From Hungateiclostridiaceae bacterium UBA1305 (lineage in GTDB: Bacteria > Bacillota > Clostridia > Acetivibrionales > DTU013): a DNA stretch of 64,000 nt. The stretch spans positions 1-64,000 of the forward strand of contig DBTX01000025.1 in assembly GCA_002307275.1 (NCBI GenBank), read 5' to 3'. The first letter of the stretch is position 1; every line of letters starts with the position of its first letter. Positions 1 to 8,842 of this stretch are shown piece after piece. Below the pieces are notes generated by a model. It was not told the origin of the DNA, did no database searches, and was given only the letters and a program-made list of their open reading frames with translations. Made by a program: the position numbers and the translations under genes.

Positions 1-33
1 GAGGATGCTATTAAGATATTTAAAATAAGTTAA
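1..33 (+). CDS. 3' end of an upstream gene (partial)
   Basis: Frame 1 reads EDAIKIFKIS and then TAA at 31-33. A strong plus-strand terminator hairpin follows about 60 bases later, which is what one expects after a plus-strand gene. Ten residues are too few to name a family. It could be chance. Confidence 0.3.
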   Translation, partial: EDAIKIFKIS

Positions 34-94
34 TAGATCCCCTGAGCGGTACTTGAGTTTACACTCTCATGGAACTATAAAGATATAATTAGTC

Positions 95-121
95 AGCGCT
101 ACCAAGAAGGTGGCGCTTTTA
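95..121 (+). terminator. Rho-independent terminator, plus strand
   Basis: AGCGCTACC (95-103) pairs with GGTGGCGCT (109-117) around the 5-base loop AAGAA, with one G-U wobble, and is followed by a T-rich stretch. It would end transcription of the plus-strand gene whose tail enters at base 1. Confidence 0.7.
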
Positions 122-211
122 TCTGACTGGAAGCAAAGTACATAAATGTGCTAAATAGCGTTCGAATCGGTCTATACGCTGAATAGCCGATAACAGTATT
201 CGGAGGTCTAT

Positions 212-431
212 TCAGAAATCAGGACTGTCTTTGCCAGGGGCTTGGGCTACTTTATTAAAAACTCCAGCGACAGGTTATATTCACCACTTTCAAGCCTGGA
301 TATATTAGACTGTTTTCCATCCTCTCAACAAGTTGGTTTTGTGTAATGTTTTTCTCAACGCGTGCCATTATAATCCCATTGATGACTTTATACTCAAATT
401 CATTTTTCTCCGGTTCAGCAAACCAGGATTC
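212..431 (-). pseudogene. Relic of a HigA-type XRE antitoxin
   Basis: On the minus strand, directly after the stop of the M24 gene and in the same frame, the sequence reads EFEYKVINGIIMARVEKNI then TQNQLVERM. After a frameshift near 318 it continues with QSNISRLESGEYNLSLEFL, and after a second shift near 255 with KVAQAPGKD. This is the order of a HigA/XRE antitoxin: a short N-terminal region, a helix-turn-helix with the hallmark SNISRLESGEYNPSL, then the C-terminal helix. There is no usable start codon and no intact toxin beside it. The gene is dead; the family call rests on the helix-turn-helix motif. Confidence 0.65.
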
Positions 432-1544
432 TTATTTAAAAAGCATTCCGGGAAGGTTGAATTCCTTATTCCCGTATTCATAGCTCCCGGACGGCCATCC
501 ACCGCATAAGGTGAGTATCTCCGCTCCGCTGCTTGTACACAGGCTGGTTTCTTCAACTTTTGCACCGTTCAGTGCGATCAGCCATACATAGGCCTGGTTG
601 GCAGATATCGTCACATCGCTGCGGTTTGTAAACAATACGATATCGTCTGTATATCCTGCCGGGCCGCCTTTATAGTGGTTGCCCCACGAATCCGCATACC
701 CGGCTTTTTCATAAATGCTTTTCATTTCGGAAAGAATGTCGGCAAAGTACTTCCCGGGATAATATAACGATAGGATCGCACTCTTCAAGCTGCAGGCATC
801 CTGATACTTCTTAAGCAATTCTTCCGGTGCTCTGTCGCCGAAAAAGACCGTACGGGTCATAGAGGCATTCAAGCCCCATTTCCTCACTCCCGGCGCCAAT
901 AAGAGAAGCCTGTCAATCCTCTTGTGAGTGTCACAAAAATGAGTATATTGAGATACTCTTTCATCTGATCCGATCAGCAGGGTGACAATCTCAAGCTCCC
1001 TTTTCAGGCACTCATGAGCCACCAGGGTATAAACCTCATGTTCAGTCATCCCGGGGTTAGCCTGATCAGCAGCTTCAATTACCGCTTCTTCAAATTCCCT
1101 GCAAAAAGTCCTATACCTGATCATTTCACTATCAAATAGCGGGAAATGAAATTTTTCAACAAAAATACCTGGCAGGTAATCTGTACCGGTGATCATGATA
1201 TCGCTGATGGTCTTAAGCCCCTTTACAATTTGGGCCGCTTTCTCTTCCTTGCTTTCTTCATACCAAAAAAGAGATACCGGCTCAAAATCCAGGCCTGTCA
1301 ATTCTTCATCCAGCATCCTTTGGGCGTCCATACGTTGGAATATTGCATGCTTTCTATTTTTCAATACGATAAGAATCGTCGAGCCTGCCTCGCTTGTGTG
1401 GGTAATACGGCTGCTGCCTCCGCAGGCAAGCCAGGAGAAGTTGTCCTGGCGGCCGATGATCAGTGCCTCATACCCGCTATCTTCAAAAAATCTCTGTATT
1501 CTATTTTCTTTCAGTTTGAATTCCGAAATATCCGGCAAATTCAC
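432..1544 (-). CDS. M24-family peptidase homologue, probably without metal site
   Basis: A 370-residue protein with the two-domain layout of creatinase/Xaa-Pro peptidase relatives: an N-terminal domain (about 1-140) and a pita-bread C-terminal domain. The GTG start has AAGGGGG seven bases upstream. The His-containing segment NHYKGGPAGYTDD is present, as is a late Glu (KVEETSLCTS). The usual first metal Asp pair is replaced (KWGLNASMTRTVFFG) and the Glu of the ...IEPG segment is missing (NQAYVWLIALNG). I infer it does not bind two metals and may be a non-peptidase. It is the last gene of the binding-protein/permease operon, 12 bases after the permease, so its role is probably tied to the imported solute. 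Confidence 0.75.
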   Translation of the reverse strand: MNLPDISEFKLKENRIQRFFEDSGYEALIIGRQDNFSWLACGGSSRITHTSEAGSTILIVLKNRKHAIFQRMDAQRMLDEELTGLDFEPVSLFWYEESKEEKAAQIVKGLKTISDIMITGTDYLPGIFVEKFHFPLFDSEMIRYRTFCREFEEAVIEAADQANPGMTEHEVYTLVAHECLKRELEIVTLLIGSDERVSQYTHFCDTHKRIDRLLLLAPGVRKWGLNASMTRTVFFGDRAPEELLKKYQDACSLKSAILSLYYPGKYFADILSEMKSIYEKAGYADSWGNHYKGGPAGYTDDIVLFTNRSDVTISANQAYVWLIALNGAKVEETSLCTSSGAEILTLCGGWPSGSYEYGNKEFNLPGMLFK

Positions 1545-1556
1545 AAAACCGCCCCC

Positions 1557-2606
1557 TTAACCTTTAATTGCCCCCGACATGGCTGCCCGTACAAACATTT
1601 TCTGGAAAACAAGATAGACAATGAGTACAGGTAGAACTGAAACCAAAAGTCCGGCATATATCGTCTGGAAATTTGTTGCATATTGGCCCATAAGATGATT
1701 GATCCACGGTGTAAGCGTATGTTTTTCAGGCTTGAGAAATAGCAGCGGATAGAGCAGGTCATTCCAAAACAACGGCAGCTGTATTGTCAGAAAGGTAGCA
1801 AATGGAACCTTGCACAGCGGAAACACGATGCTGCTGAAATACCTGTATGCTCCGCCTCCGTCTATTTCGATCGATTCCCTCAACTCCTTCGGAATGGACG
1901 ATATAAACGCTGTAAATATCATTGTAGGGATAGCTCCCCCTCTTAGGTTAAACAAGATTAATCCAATGTATGAATTGGTCAGGTGAAGCTCCCTGTTTAT
2001 AATGAACTGCGGAACCATCAGCATGATAGGCGGGATAACCATCTGCAGCATGTAGAGATTATAAACCATGAAATGCCACTTTTTTCGGAATCCCGCCAGG
2101 ACATAGCCTGTAGCCATTCCAAGCAAGCCTCCCAGAAAGATGGACATCACTGTTACAAATAAAGTCCCGAACAGCGAGGTCCTGAACTGCTTCCCCAAAA
2201 GTATGGTAATCCAGCCATTAAAGGTATAATAAGGCGCCATATATTTGATGATCTTGTCTTTTGAAATATTATATTCATCAGCGATTTCATTAAAAGTCAT
2301 ATTAGGATCAACATAATCATTAATTCCCATATCATTTTTAAAGTCATCGGTCTGTAGATTGTAGTAGATTGACATGCTTCCAAACTGCGCATTCATATTG
2401 AACTCTTTGGGCTTTGGAATCCAGAGATGGAAACTTGTACTGTCGTTTGTGGTGATGAAGCTGCGTATGAACATTGTATAAAAAGGAAACAAGGTAAGAA
2501 CGGTATAAATAACCAGGAATATGCCGATTGCAATGTTCAATCTTGTTTTGGTCAAGGCCGATTTTTTTTCAGCCCTGCTGAAAATAAGCTGTTGCTTTGT
2601 AGTCAT
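1557..2606 (-). CDS. Carbohydrate ABC transporter permease (MalG-like)
   Basis: Inner-membrane permease of the MalG/LplC type. It has about six membrane helices, beginning near residues 24-48, and the cytoplasmic EAA loop that docks the ATPase (PKELRESIEIDGGGAYRYF). It is 349 residues long, against roughly 280-300 for the family. The extra length is an extracytoplasmic stretch between helices 1 and 2 (about residues 50-130), acidic and rich in Asn, Asp and Tyr, which may contact the binding protein. It lies 15 bases downstream of the partner permease. No ATPase gene is in this operon, so a shared MsmX-type ATPase encoded elsewhere probably powers it. Confidence 0.9.
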   Translation of the reverse strand: MTTKQQLIFSRAEKKSALTKTRLNIAIGIFLVIYTVLTLFPFYTMFIRSFITTNDSTSFHLWIPKPKEFNMNAQFGSMSIYYNLQTDDFKNDMGINDYVDPNMTFNEIADEYNISKDKIIKYMAPYYTFNGWITILLGKQFRTSLFGTLFVTVMSIFLGGLLGMATGYVLAGFRKKWHFMVYNLYMLQMVIPPIMLMVPQFIINRELHLTNSYIGLILFNLRGGAIPTMIFTAFISSIPKELRESIEIDGGGAYRYFSSIVFPLCKVPFATFLTIQLPLFWNDLLYPLLFLKPEKHTLTPWINHLMGQYATNFQTIYAGLLVSVLPVLIVYLVFQKMFVRAAMSGAIKG

Positions 2607-2621
2607 TATGTTTACTCCCCG

Positions 2622-3545
2622 TCAATACTCATATTTTCTTTGAAGTTTGTTAATCAGCACCGCTATCAGAAAAAGAGGAAGATAAATGATCATCGATAGG
2701 GTTACGGTCTGCGAAAGTGTTGCAGACTGGCTTGCTCCTGCGCCAAAACTCATTTTGTAAAGCATCAGTGCGACCATATAGGCACTGGAATTTCCCCTTA
2801 ATCCACCAAAGCCGACTGCAACGTCAAACGAATTGAAAGATCCCATAAGGCAAAAAATACAGGCAATGACTATATTGGGAATCATCTGCGGGAAATACAC
2901 ATACCAGAGTCTCTGAAGATAATTCACCCCGTCTACCCTTGCAGCATCTATGGTTTCACAGGGTACCGACAATAGTCCGCCAAGAAACAGAGCCATATTG
3001 AAGCCTGCATACTGCCACCCTTCTATCAGCGGCAAAGCCAGTACTCCGGTGTGGGGATTCATTATATCAATGGGATGATGTATAATATTCAGCTTCATAA
3101 GCAATAGATTCAAAGTACCACTGTCTTTTGAGAACAGCATCATGAGCATCATCCCGACTCCCAGCCCGGAAATGATATAGGGCATGTAGATTACGGTAAA
3201 AAATGCATTCTTGAACCTTGAGGTAAATTCAAACATAAGCAGGGCCAGTGGAATTCCAAATGCAAACACGGTTCCATAATTAATCAAAGTATATACAAGA
3301 GTCCTTTGCATAACGGGAAGGAATTCATTTACAATCGGTGGTTTGAAAACAGAGACAAAATTGCCCAGGCCTATAAAGTCAGCACTCGAACTGATCAGAT
3401 TTGTTTTATTCATAAAGACAATAGGTATCGCTATGATGAAGGGACAAATAGTATACAATAAGTACAAGAGCAGCTGTGGCGATATAAATATGACATCTGC
3501 GAGGTTTTCGGCCAGTTTCCTTTTTGAAAGTCCTTTTCCAGGCAT
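2622..3545 (-). CDS. Carbohydrate ABC transporter permease (MalF/LplB-like)
   Basis: A 307-residue membrane permease with six predicted helices, starting near residue 20, and the EAA loop ETIDAARVDGVNYLQRLW. It forms a heterodimer with the MalG-like protein encoded 15 bases downstream. It follows the binding-protein gene by about 100 bases, and that gap contains a strong hairpin. The family is typical of Bacillota oligosaccharide or uronide importers controlled by YesMN-type systems. The substrate cannot be read from the sequence. Confidence 0.9.
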   Translation of the reverse strand: MPGKGLSKRKLAENLADVIFISPQLLLYLLYTICPFIIAIPIVFMNKTNLISSSADFIGLGNFVSVFKPPIVNEFLPVMQRTLVYTLINYGTVFAFGIPLALLMFEFTSRFKNAFFTVIYMPYIISGLGVGMMLMMLFSKDSGTLNLLLMKLNIIHHPIDIMNPHTGVLALPLIEGWQYAGFNMALFLGGLLSVPCETIDAARVDGVNYLQRLWYVYFPQMIPNIVIACIFCLMGSFNSFDVAVGFGGLRGNSSAYMVALMLYKMSFGAGASQSATLSQTVTLSMIIYLPLFLIAVLINKLQRKYEY

Positions 3546-3581
3546 CGCTTTCCACCATTTCCTTTATATTATGTTGGGGAC

Positions 3582-3608
3582 AGACAGAGAAGCCAGGCTT
3601 CTCTGTCT
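3582..3608 (-). other. Intercistronic hairpin after binding-protein gene
   Basis: AGACAGAGAAGCC (3582-3594) and GGCTTCTCTGTCT (3596-3608) form a perfect 13-bp stem between the binding-protein stop (3650) and the permease start (3545). No T-run follows on the minus strand, so it is more likely an mRNA-stabilising or partial-termination structure than a full terminator. Confidence 0.75.
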
Positions 3609-3649
3609 ACCTGATAATCGGTCATAACGGCATTTTGATAATGCTCTTG

Positions 3650-5092
3650 CTATTGAGGAAACTTATAAGCTGTAAGCCAGCGTGACTGTATATTCTTCAT
3701 AAATTCCTCCAGAGAGAGCTTGTCTTGCATGTAATCACCCCACATGGCTGCAATGCTGTCGTCATTTAATACTTCCGCCGTACCGGCTACCTTGTATTTT
3801 GTGACAAGGACATTTCCCCACGGCCTCATGTCCGCTTTTACATTTCCAAAAGTTCCATCCAGAAGCGGTTTCATAACATTTAAATACTGTGGAGCTTTAA
3901 TTTTGAGTTCACCTAGATTGCTCAGATCCATAGCAGGCACTCTTCCCATGGCTTCGCACCTTTTTTTCGTGATTTCAGGGCTGGTAAACCAGGTAAAAGC
4001 ATCCACGATTTCCTTAAACTCAGGCGTATTCTGATAAGCTTTGAAAAGGCCCACACCGTAATCGCCTGCAATACACTCATGGAATGTTACACCTTCCTTG
4101 TTTGCAGGAAAATAAAAGCCGTCCAGCTTGATATCCGGATTTTGAGCATAAGCTTTAGACCATATCCAGGGTCCATGGAACGTCAGGATGGATTTTTTTG
4201 TTATGAAGGCAGGCTCAAATTCCTGTTCCCACTGTCTTTGCCACCAGTTTTCCGGCAATATGCCCTGTTTATACATTTCTTTAAAATACTCGAAAGTCTC
4301 TACGTACGGATTTTTCTCCATATCATCCCAGGCAATTTTGCCACTCCATACGTCGCACATTTCATCATAACTTGAGAAGCCCAGTGTGAAGGCGTTGAGC
4401 CAGCAATAGATTTCATTGGGCAGCCAGGCTGTGTCAAGTACATACTGGTACTTCCCGTTAGATTTATCCACGGCTCCTTTAAGATCCAGAAGGAACTTTT
4501 TTAAATCATCCATGGTTTTAACAGATTCCTTGGGATTCAATCCCAGGCTGTCCATTTCATCACGGTGAAACACCAGCGTCCTCTCTACAGGAAGGAAGGG
4601 AGAAATGATCGGAACATAGTCTTTAACACCCGATACTTCGCTCCAGCGTGTTTTCACATCATAAGTGTATTTGTCAAAATAGGGGTAATCAATCTCAAGC
4701 AGGTTTACCAGATAATCATATTTGTCTTTTGTAACAGGAGATTCCGGATCAGTCTCACGAATATGCGGAGGATTCCCGGCTGCGATCCTTGCATCAAGTG
4801 CCGCGTGCTCTCCTGTTTCATCACCTGTCACGTTGATTGTCACATTGGGATGATCTTTTTCATAGATTGCCCAAATGTCCTTTGTGATCTGGATATACTC
4901 CGAATCGATAGTGATCATTTCAATGTTCACTTTCTTGTCGGAATCTGCTGAAGCAGAACCAGTTTGCGAATCAGAAGCCTTCTGAGTGCTTGATGAGGAC
5001 TGGTTTTCCTTGTTTGAGCTTCCAGTTCCGCACCCTGCTACCATTGAGATAACTAATATGGCAGCGGTTAATAAGACAAGTACCCTTTTCAT
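3650..5092 (-). CDS. Family 1 extracellular solute-binding lipoprotein
   Basis: A 480-residue ABC-importer receptor. The N-terminus has a basic start, a hydrophobic stretch and the lipobox VAGC (Cys about 21), then a Ser/Gln/Lys-rich linker, so it is anchored to the outer face of the membrane. The body matches large family 1 binding proteins, with Trp/Tyr-rich segments (WWQRQWEQEFEP, FHGPWIW) likely to stack on sugar rings. It is the first gene of the minus-strand operon with two permeases and the M24 homologue, divergent from the two-component system at 5322. It is clearly paralogous to the binding protein at 8839-10296, sharing WSGKI.WDD, GILPE.WW.RQWE and the C-terminal SLEEF.K...RW.TAYK pattern. 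Confidence 0.93.
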   Translation of the reverse strand: MKRVLVLLTAAILVISMVAGCGTGSSNKENQSSSSTQKASDSQTGSASADSDKKVNIEMITIDSEYIQITKDIWAIYEKDHPNVTINVTGDETGEHAALDARIAAGNPPHIRETDPESPVTKDKYDYLVNLLEIDYPYFDKYTYDVKTRWSEVSGVKDYVPIISPFLPVERTLVFHRDEMDSLGLNPKESVKTMDDLKKFLLDLKGAVDKSNGKYQYVLDTAWLPNEIYCWLNAFTLGFSSYDEMCDVWSGKIAWDDMEKNPYVETFEYFKEMYKQGILPENWWQRQWEQEFEPAFITKKSILTFHGPWIWSKAYAQNPDIKLDGFYFPANKEGVTFHECIAGDYGVGLFKAYQNTPEFKEIVDAFTWFTSPEITKKRCEAMGRVPAMDLSNLGELKIKAPQYLNVMKPLLDGTFGNVKADMRPWGNVLVTKYKVAGTAEVLNDDSIAAMWGDYMQDKLSLEEFMKNIQSRWLTAYKFPQ

Positions 5093-5321
5093 TCTCCTAC
5101 CTCCTTGATTTTTTTCCTTACATTAAAAAGCCTATCACAAACAAATTCCATACGAAATCGCCACTTTCTTACTTTATGACAGCTATTTCTATCTGTTTTA
5201 CAATGTAAAGAAAGTACCCATAATGTAAGATAATGTGCACTAGCAATCAAATAATTAAAGAGATATAATAGTAAACATAATGCCTTTATATTTAATATTG
5301 TCCATACAGGAGTGGGTGTGA
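5093..5321 (-). promoter_or_regulatory. Divergent control region, transporter and two-component system
   Basis: This 229-base gap holds the promoters of two divergent operons. Visible elements are a 13-bp palindrome TTTACAATGTAAA (5197-5209) and TATAAT at 5264-5269 on the plus strand without a good -35. AGGAG at 5308-5312 supports the TTG start of the response regulator at 5322. The AraC-type regulator encoded next door is the obvious candidate to bind here. No operator can be assigned with certainty. Confidence 0.45.
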
Positions 5322-6941
5322 TTGTATAATATTCTGGTTGTAGATGACGAACCGACGCATCGTAGAGTCCTGTCTTCCATGCTGGAAACACTACGTCCAC
5401 TATATAAGATATCTCAGGCTAAAAATGGCCGTGAAGCGGTGGATTTTATTGAAAAACAAGCTGTAGATATTCTTATTACAGATATCAGGATGCCGGTTAT
5501 GAACGGGCTCAAACTTGTGGAAACCTGTTCTGAACAGTTGAAAGACAGCAGGGTTGTCTTTATTACAGGGTACGGAGAATTTGAGTATGCCCGGAAAGCT
5601 GTCAAACTGGGAGCATGCGACTATATTCTCAAGCCTTTTGATATGGGTCAGATCAATAATTTAATAGAAGCTCTGGAAAAAAGCCTGTTGGAAGCACGGA
5701 CAGCAGCCCATGAAAAAGAAAGTCTGAACAGACAGATGGAAACCATCTATCCTGCTTATTTGGAACATCAGCTGAACCTGTGGCTTTCGGAATCACTTTC
5801 ATCCATACAGCTTGATGAAGTCCGGAGCCGGTTTGAAGGGATTAAATGCGGATTGCTTATCGGAACGAAAATCCTTAACTTTTCTGCACTTATTGAAAAA
5901 TATTCACCTGAGGACCTGGTAAGAATCAAAGGCAACATTATACGGTTGATAAACACACGATTTGAAGTTTTAGGAAGGTGTCTCAGTTTTTTTCATTCGA
6001 ACAAGCCTGAGCTGGTTCTAACTTTGCTTTGTCCGAAAACCTCCTTCAGCGGTATATCCTCACAAATAATGCAAACTTCCCCTGATTTCATTAGCGAGAT
6101 GAAAATCAAATGTGAAATAGAACTGGTAGTCGGCATAAGTTCAGTCTTTCCCGATATTTTCATGAATGCCCGTGAAAGCTTCAGGCATCTGCAGCAGGCT
6201 CTGGATCAAAGATTTTATCATGAAGATTTAGAGATAACCGCTTACCGGGAATCCTTCAATGAGGATGACCATAGCGGGATTTATCCTTTAAAGCTGGAAG
6301 AACAGCTAAAGGAGGCTATAACCAGAGGAGACCGGGAAGCCGCAAGAAAGTGTATTTACAATGTCCTGAATAAAATACGTTCCGAGGACCGGACTCCGCC
6401 AGGGCTTTTCATCGAATCAGTCGGTATGCTCCTTGCCAATATCTCCAGACAGGTGGAATACTTCATTGATGCCGGGGAGTATAAAAAGCTTGTTAATGAA
6501 ATGTTTGCAGGATTAAAAAGAAGTAAAAGCTTTTCCATGGCAGAAGGTATAACGCAAGATTTCATTTTAAAAATATTCAATTATCTTGATGAAGTTAAAA
6601 ACAAGAGTGAAATGGTTATCATGAAGCAGTGCCTGAACTATATTGAGCTGCATTATATGGAAGATTTGTCGCTGGAATCCCTCTCAGACCGTTTTCATTT
6701 TAATGCCAGCTATTTCAGCCGGTACTTTCAAATACATACCGGGAGGAACTTCTGCGATTATATCACCGGCCTCAGACTGGACAAGGCAAAAGAGCTCCTC
6801 CGGAATTCTCCGGAAAAGCTTAATACGATCGCACTACTGTCCGGGTACAAGAATATCAGGTATTTTAGCAGGGTATTTAAAAAGATTACAGGAATGACAC
6901 CTTACGATTACCGAAAAATGTATTGTAACGATTCAATATAG
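5322..6941 (+). CDS. AraC-type response regulator (YesN-like)
   Basis: A 539-residue cytoplasmic DNA-binding response regulator. The receiver domain (about 1-120) has the acidic pair DDE at 8-10, the phosphoacceptor Asp54 in ITDIRMP and the conserved Lys104 in LKPF. A long middle region separates it from a C-terminal AraC helix-turn-helix pair (about 430-535) with LSLESLSDRFHFNASYFSRY and the second motif IALLSGYKNIRYFSRVFKK. The start is TTG, nine bases after AGGAG. It is followed by its sensor kinase after 41 bases. It probably activates the divergent importer operon in response to sugar. Confidence 0.93.
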   Translation: MYNILVVDDEPTHRRVLSSMLETLRPLYKISQAKNGREAVDFIEKQAVDILITDIRMPVMNGLKLVETCSEQLKDSRVVFITGYGEFEYARKAVKLGACDYILKPFDMGQINNLIEALEKSLLEARTAAHEKESLNRQMETIYPAYLEHQLNLWLSESLSSIQLDEVRSRFEGIKCGLLIGTKILNFSALIEKYSPEDLVRIKGNIIRLINTRFEVLGRCLSFFHSNKPELVLTLLCPKTSFSGISSQIMQTSPDFISEMKIKCEIELVVGISSVFPDIFMNARESFRHLQQALDQRFYHEDLEITAYRESFNEDDHSGIYPLKLEEQLKEAITRGDREAARKCIYNVLNKIRSEDRTPPGLFIESVGMLLANISRQVEYFIDAGEYKKLVNEMFAGLKRSKSFSMAEGITQDFILKIFNYLDEVKNKSEMVIMKQCLNYIELHYMEDLSLESLSDRFHFNASYFSRYFQIHTGRNFCDYITGLRLDKAKELLRNSPEKLNTIALLSGYKNIRYFSRVFKKITGMTPYDYRKMYCNDSI

Positions 6942-6982
6942 AATAACACATTAATGAATAACTGAAGCGGAGAATATTTGGT

Positions 6983-8842
6983 ATGAACCTGAAAAAGCTT
7001 CTGACCTGCATCGCCCGGCTGTTGAATGATCTTAACCTGATGAGGAAGCTTGTACTTTCATATTTTCTGCTGGTTGCAATCCCCCTTCTTATCCTTGGTC
7101 TCGGATTTTTTAATGTCAGTTCGAATATAATCGCCAGTAATGCACAGACCCAAATCCGGAAAATTGTACAGGGCATCAATGAAAACATAGATTTTAAACT
7201 ATCCGTCCTTGAAGAAAAGACTTTATTGATAAATATAGACAAGGAACTGTTCGATATTTTCTCGAGATTGAATACCCGGGATCCTTATAAAGTCAAGGAA
7301 GTGGATAACCGGATCCAGAAGATCCTGTATAAGTATTTTCCTAATTCCGACGAACAATATTCGGTCAACCTGGTCACCAGCTATTTCACTTTCGGGCGAA
7401 ATATAGCCAAAGCCATACCCCGTAACGGGTTCGATATCTCTCTTCTCTGCCTGGACAGGAACCAATATCGCGGAAATTTATATTGGACTCCGGTCTTCAA
7501 TTATGGGACCCTGTTCACCGAGGAAGAACTGAAAGTCATGGGTATTGATAAAACCTACCTTTTTTCTGCGCTCCGTGAGATCGATTGCTCCTATATAGAT
7601 AGCAACGGCGGCATAGCCAAAATGTCGGAAAAGATAGAGAGACCGGTTTTGATGGTGAACCTCCGGGAAGAAATCTTCAGCGGAGCTTTTGAAAAAAACA
7701 TTACCGTAGAAGGCAGCGAGTATTATGTATTGTCCAAAGAAGGTATTATCCTCTCCCACAATAATATGAATGAGCTAGGTCATTTTTGGAGCAAGGATCT
7801 TTTTGCAAAAATATCGGGGGAAAGCAGCGGGTCCTTTTTTGCAAAGGTCAACGGGGAAAAAATGCTTTTCTGCTTTGACACCTCCTTAACCACCGGTTGG
7901 TCTTATGTGATCGGAGTTCCGTTTAATAAGCTGTTAAGTACCCTTCCCACCCTCCGTTTTTATACCATTACAATAGGCATTGTCATTCTGCTGTTAGTCC
8001 TGGTAATAGGATACCTTATTTCAAGGGGAATCATGAAACCTGTCAACAATATTCTCACTGCCATCCAGAATATGTCCGAAGGAAATTTCACAGACAGACT
8101 GGCTGTGGAAGGAAACAATGAAATGTCCTATCTTGTTAAAAAATTTAATGAAATGAACAAGCATATCCATTGGCTGATACAGGAGAATTATGAAGTGACG
8201 CTCCGTGAAAAGGAATTACAGATAAATGCCCTGAACCTCCAGTTCGAGCCACACTTCATGTATAATACTTTAAGCACGATCAATCTTATGGCTGTAGAGA
8301 AATCACAGAATGAGATAAGCCAAATGATACTCAGCCTGTCAGGCATGCTGAGGTATACAGTCAAAAATACAAAGGAGTTGGTCAGTTTCAGTGAAGACCT
8401 CAATTGCATCATGAGCTATCTGCACATCATGTCCAAACGACTGGAAGGGCAGCTTCAGGTTATTGAAGATATTCAGCCGGAGATTTATGAATGCAAGGTA
8501 CCAAGGCTATTCCTCCAACCGCTTGTGGAAAATTCCATACTCCATGGCTTCGATAATATGCCGGCTTTGGGCGTTATAAGGATCTTTTGCAGGATTGAGG
8601 GGAACATTCGCAAATACTGCATTGAAGACAACGGGAAAGGGTTTGATCCCGATACCCTTCGAAATATCCTTGACACCGGGGGGGACACCGGAAAGATAGG
8701 TATAAGAAACGTCAACGAGCGTATAAAGGCGATCTATGGCCATGCATACGGGATAACCTTCGACCGTGATCAGGATGGCTGGTCCCGGGTGACTGTCATA
8801 ATTCCCATGGAAGAAAAAGCGAACAAGGAGGGATTGTCGTGA
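6983..8842 (+). CDS. Sensor histidine kinase (YesM-like)
   Basis: A 619-residue membrane kinase. Helix 1 lies near 24-48, a large extracytoplasmic sensor region follows to about 320, helix 2 is at about 325-348 and a HAMP domain at about 348-400. The His_kinase dimerisation segment carries the phosphorylated His424 in FEPHFMYNTLSTIN. The C-terminal ATPase domain shows an N-box (LVENSILHG), a G1 box (DNGKGFD) and a G2 box (GIRNVNERI). It partners the AraC-type regulator just upstream. Its stop overlaps the GTG start of the downstream binding protein (GTGA), so kinase and binding protein are translationally coupled. Confidence 0.93.
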   Translation: MNLKKLLTCIARLLNDLNLMRKLVLSYFLLVAIPLLILGLGFFNVSSNIIASNAQTQIRKIVQGINENIDFKLSVLEEKTLLINIDKELFDIFSRLNTRDPYKVKEVDNRIQKILYKYFPNSDEQYSVNLVTSYFTFGRNIAKAIPRNGFDISLLCLDRNQYRGNLYWTPVFNYGTLFTEEELKVMGIDKTYLFSALREIDCSYIDSNGGIAKMSEKIERPVLMVNLREEIFSGAFEKNITVEGSEYYVLSKEGIILSHNNMNELGHFWSKDLFAKISGESSGSFFAKVNGEKMLFCFDTSLTTGWSYVIGVPFNKLLSTLPTLRFYTITIGIVILLLVLVIGYLISRGIMKPVNNILTAIQNMSEGNFTDRLAVEGNNEMSYLVKKFNEMNKHIHWLIQENYEVTLREKELQINALNLQFEPHFMYNTLSTINLMAVEKSQNEISQMILSLSGMLRYTVKNTKELVSFSEDLNCIMSYLHIMSKRLEGQLQVIEDIQPEIYECKVPRLFLQPLVENSILHGFDNMPALGVIRIFCRIEGNIRKYCIEDNGKGFDPDTLRNILDTGGDTGKIGIRNVNERIKAIYGHAYGITFDRDQDGWSRVTVIIPMEEKANKEGLS

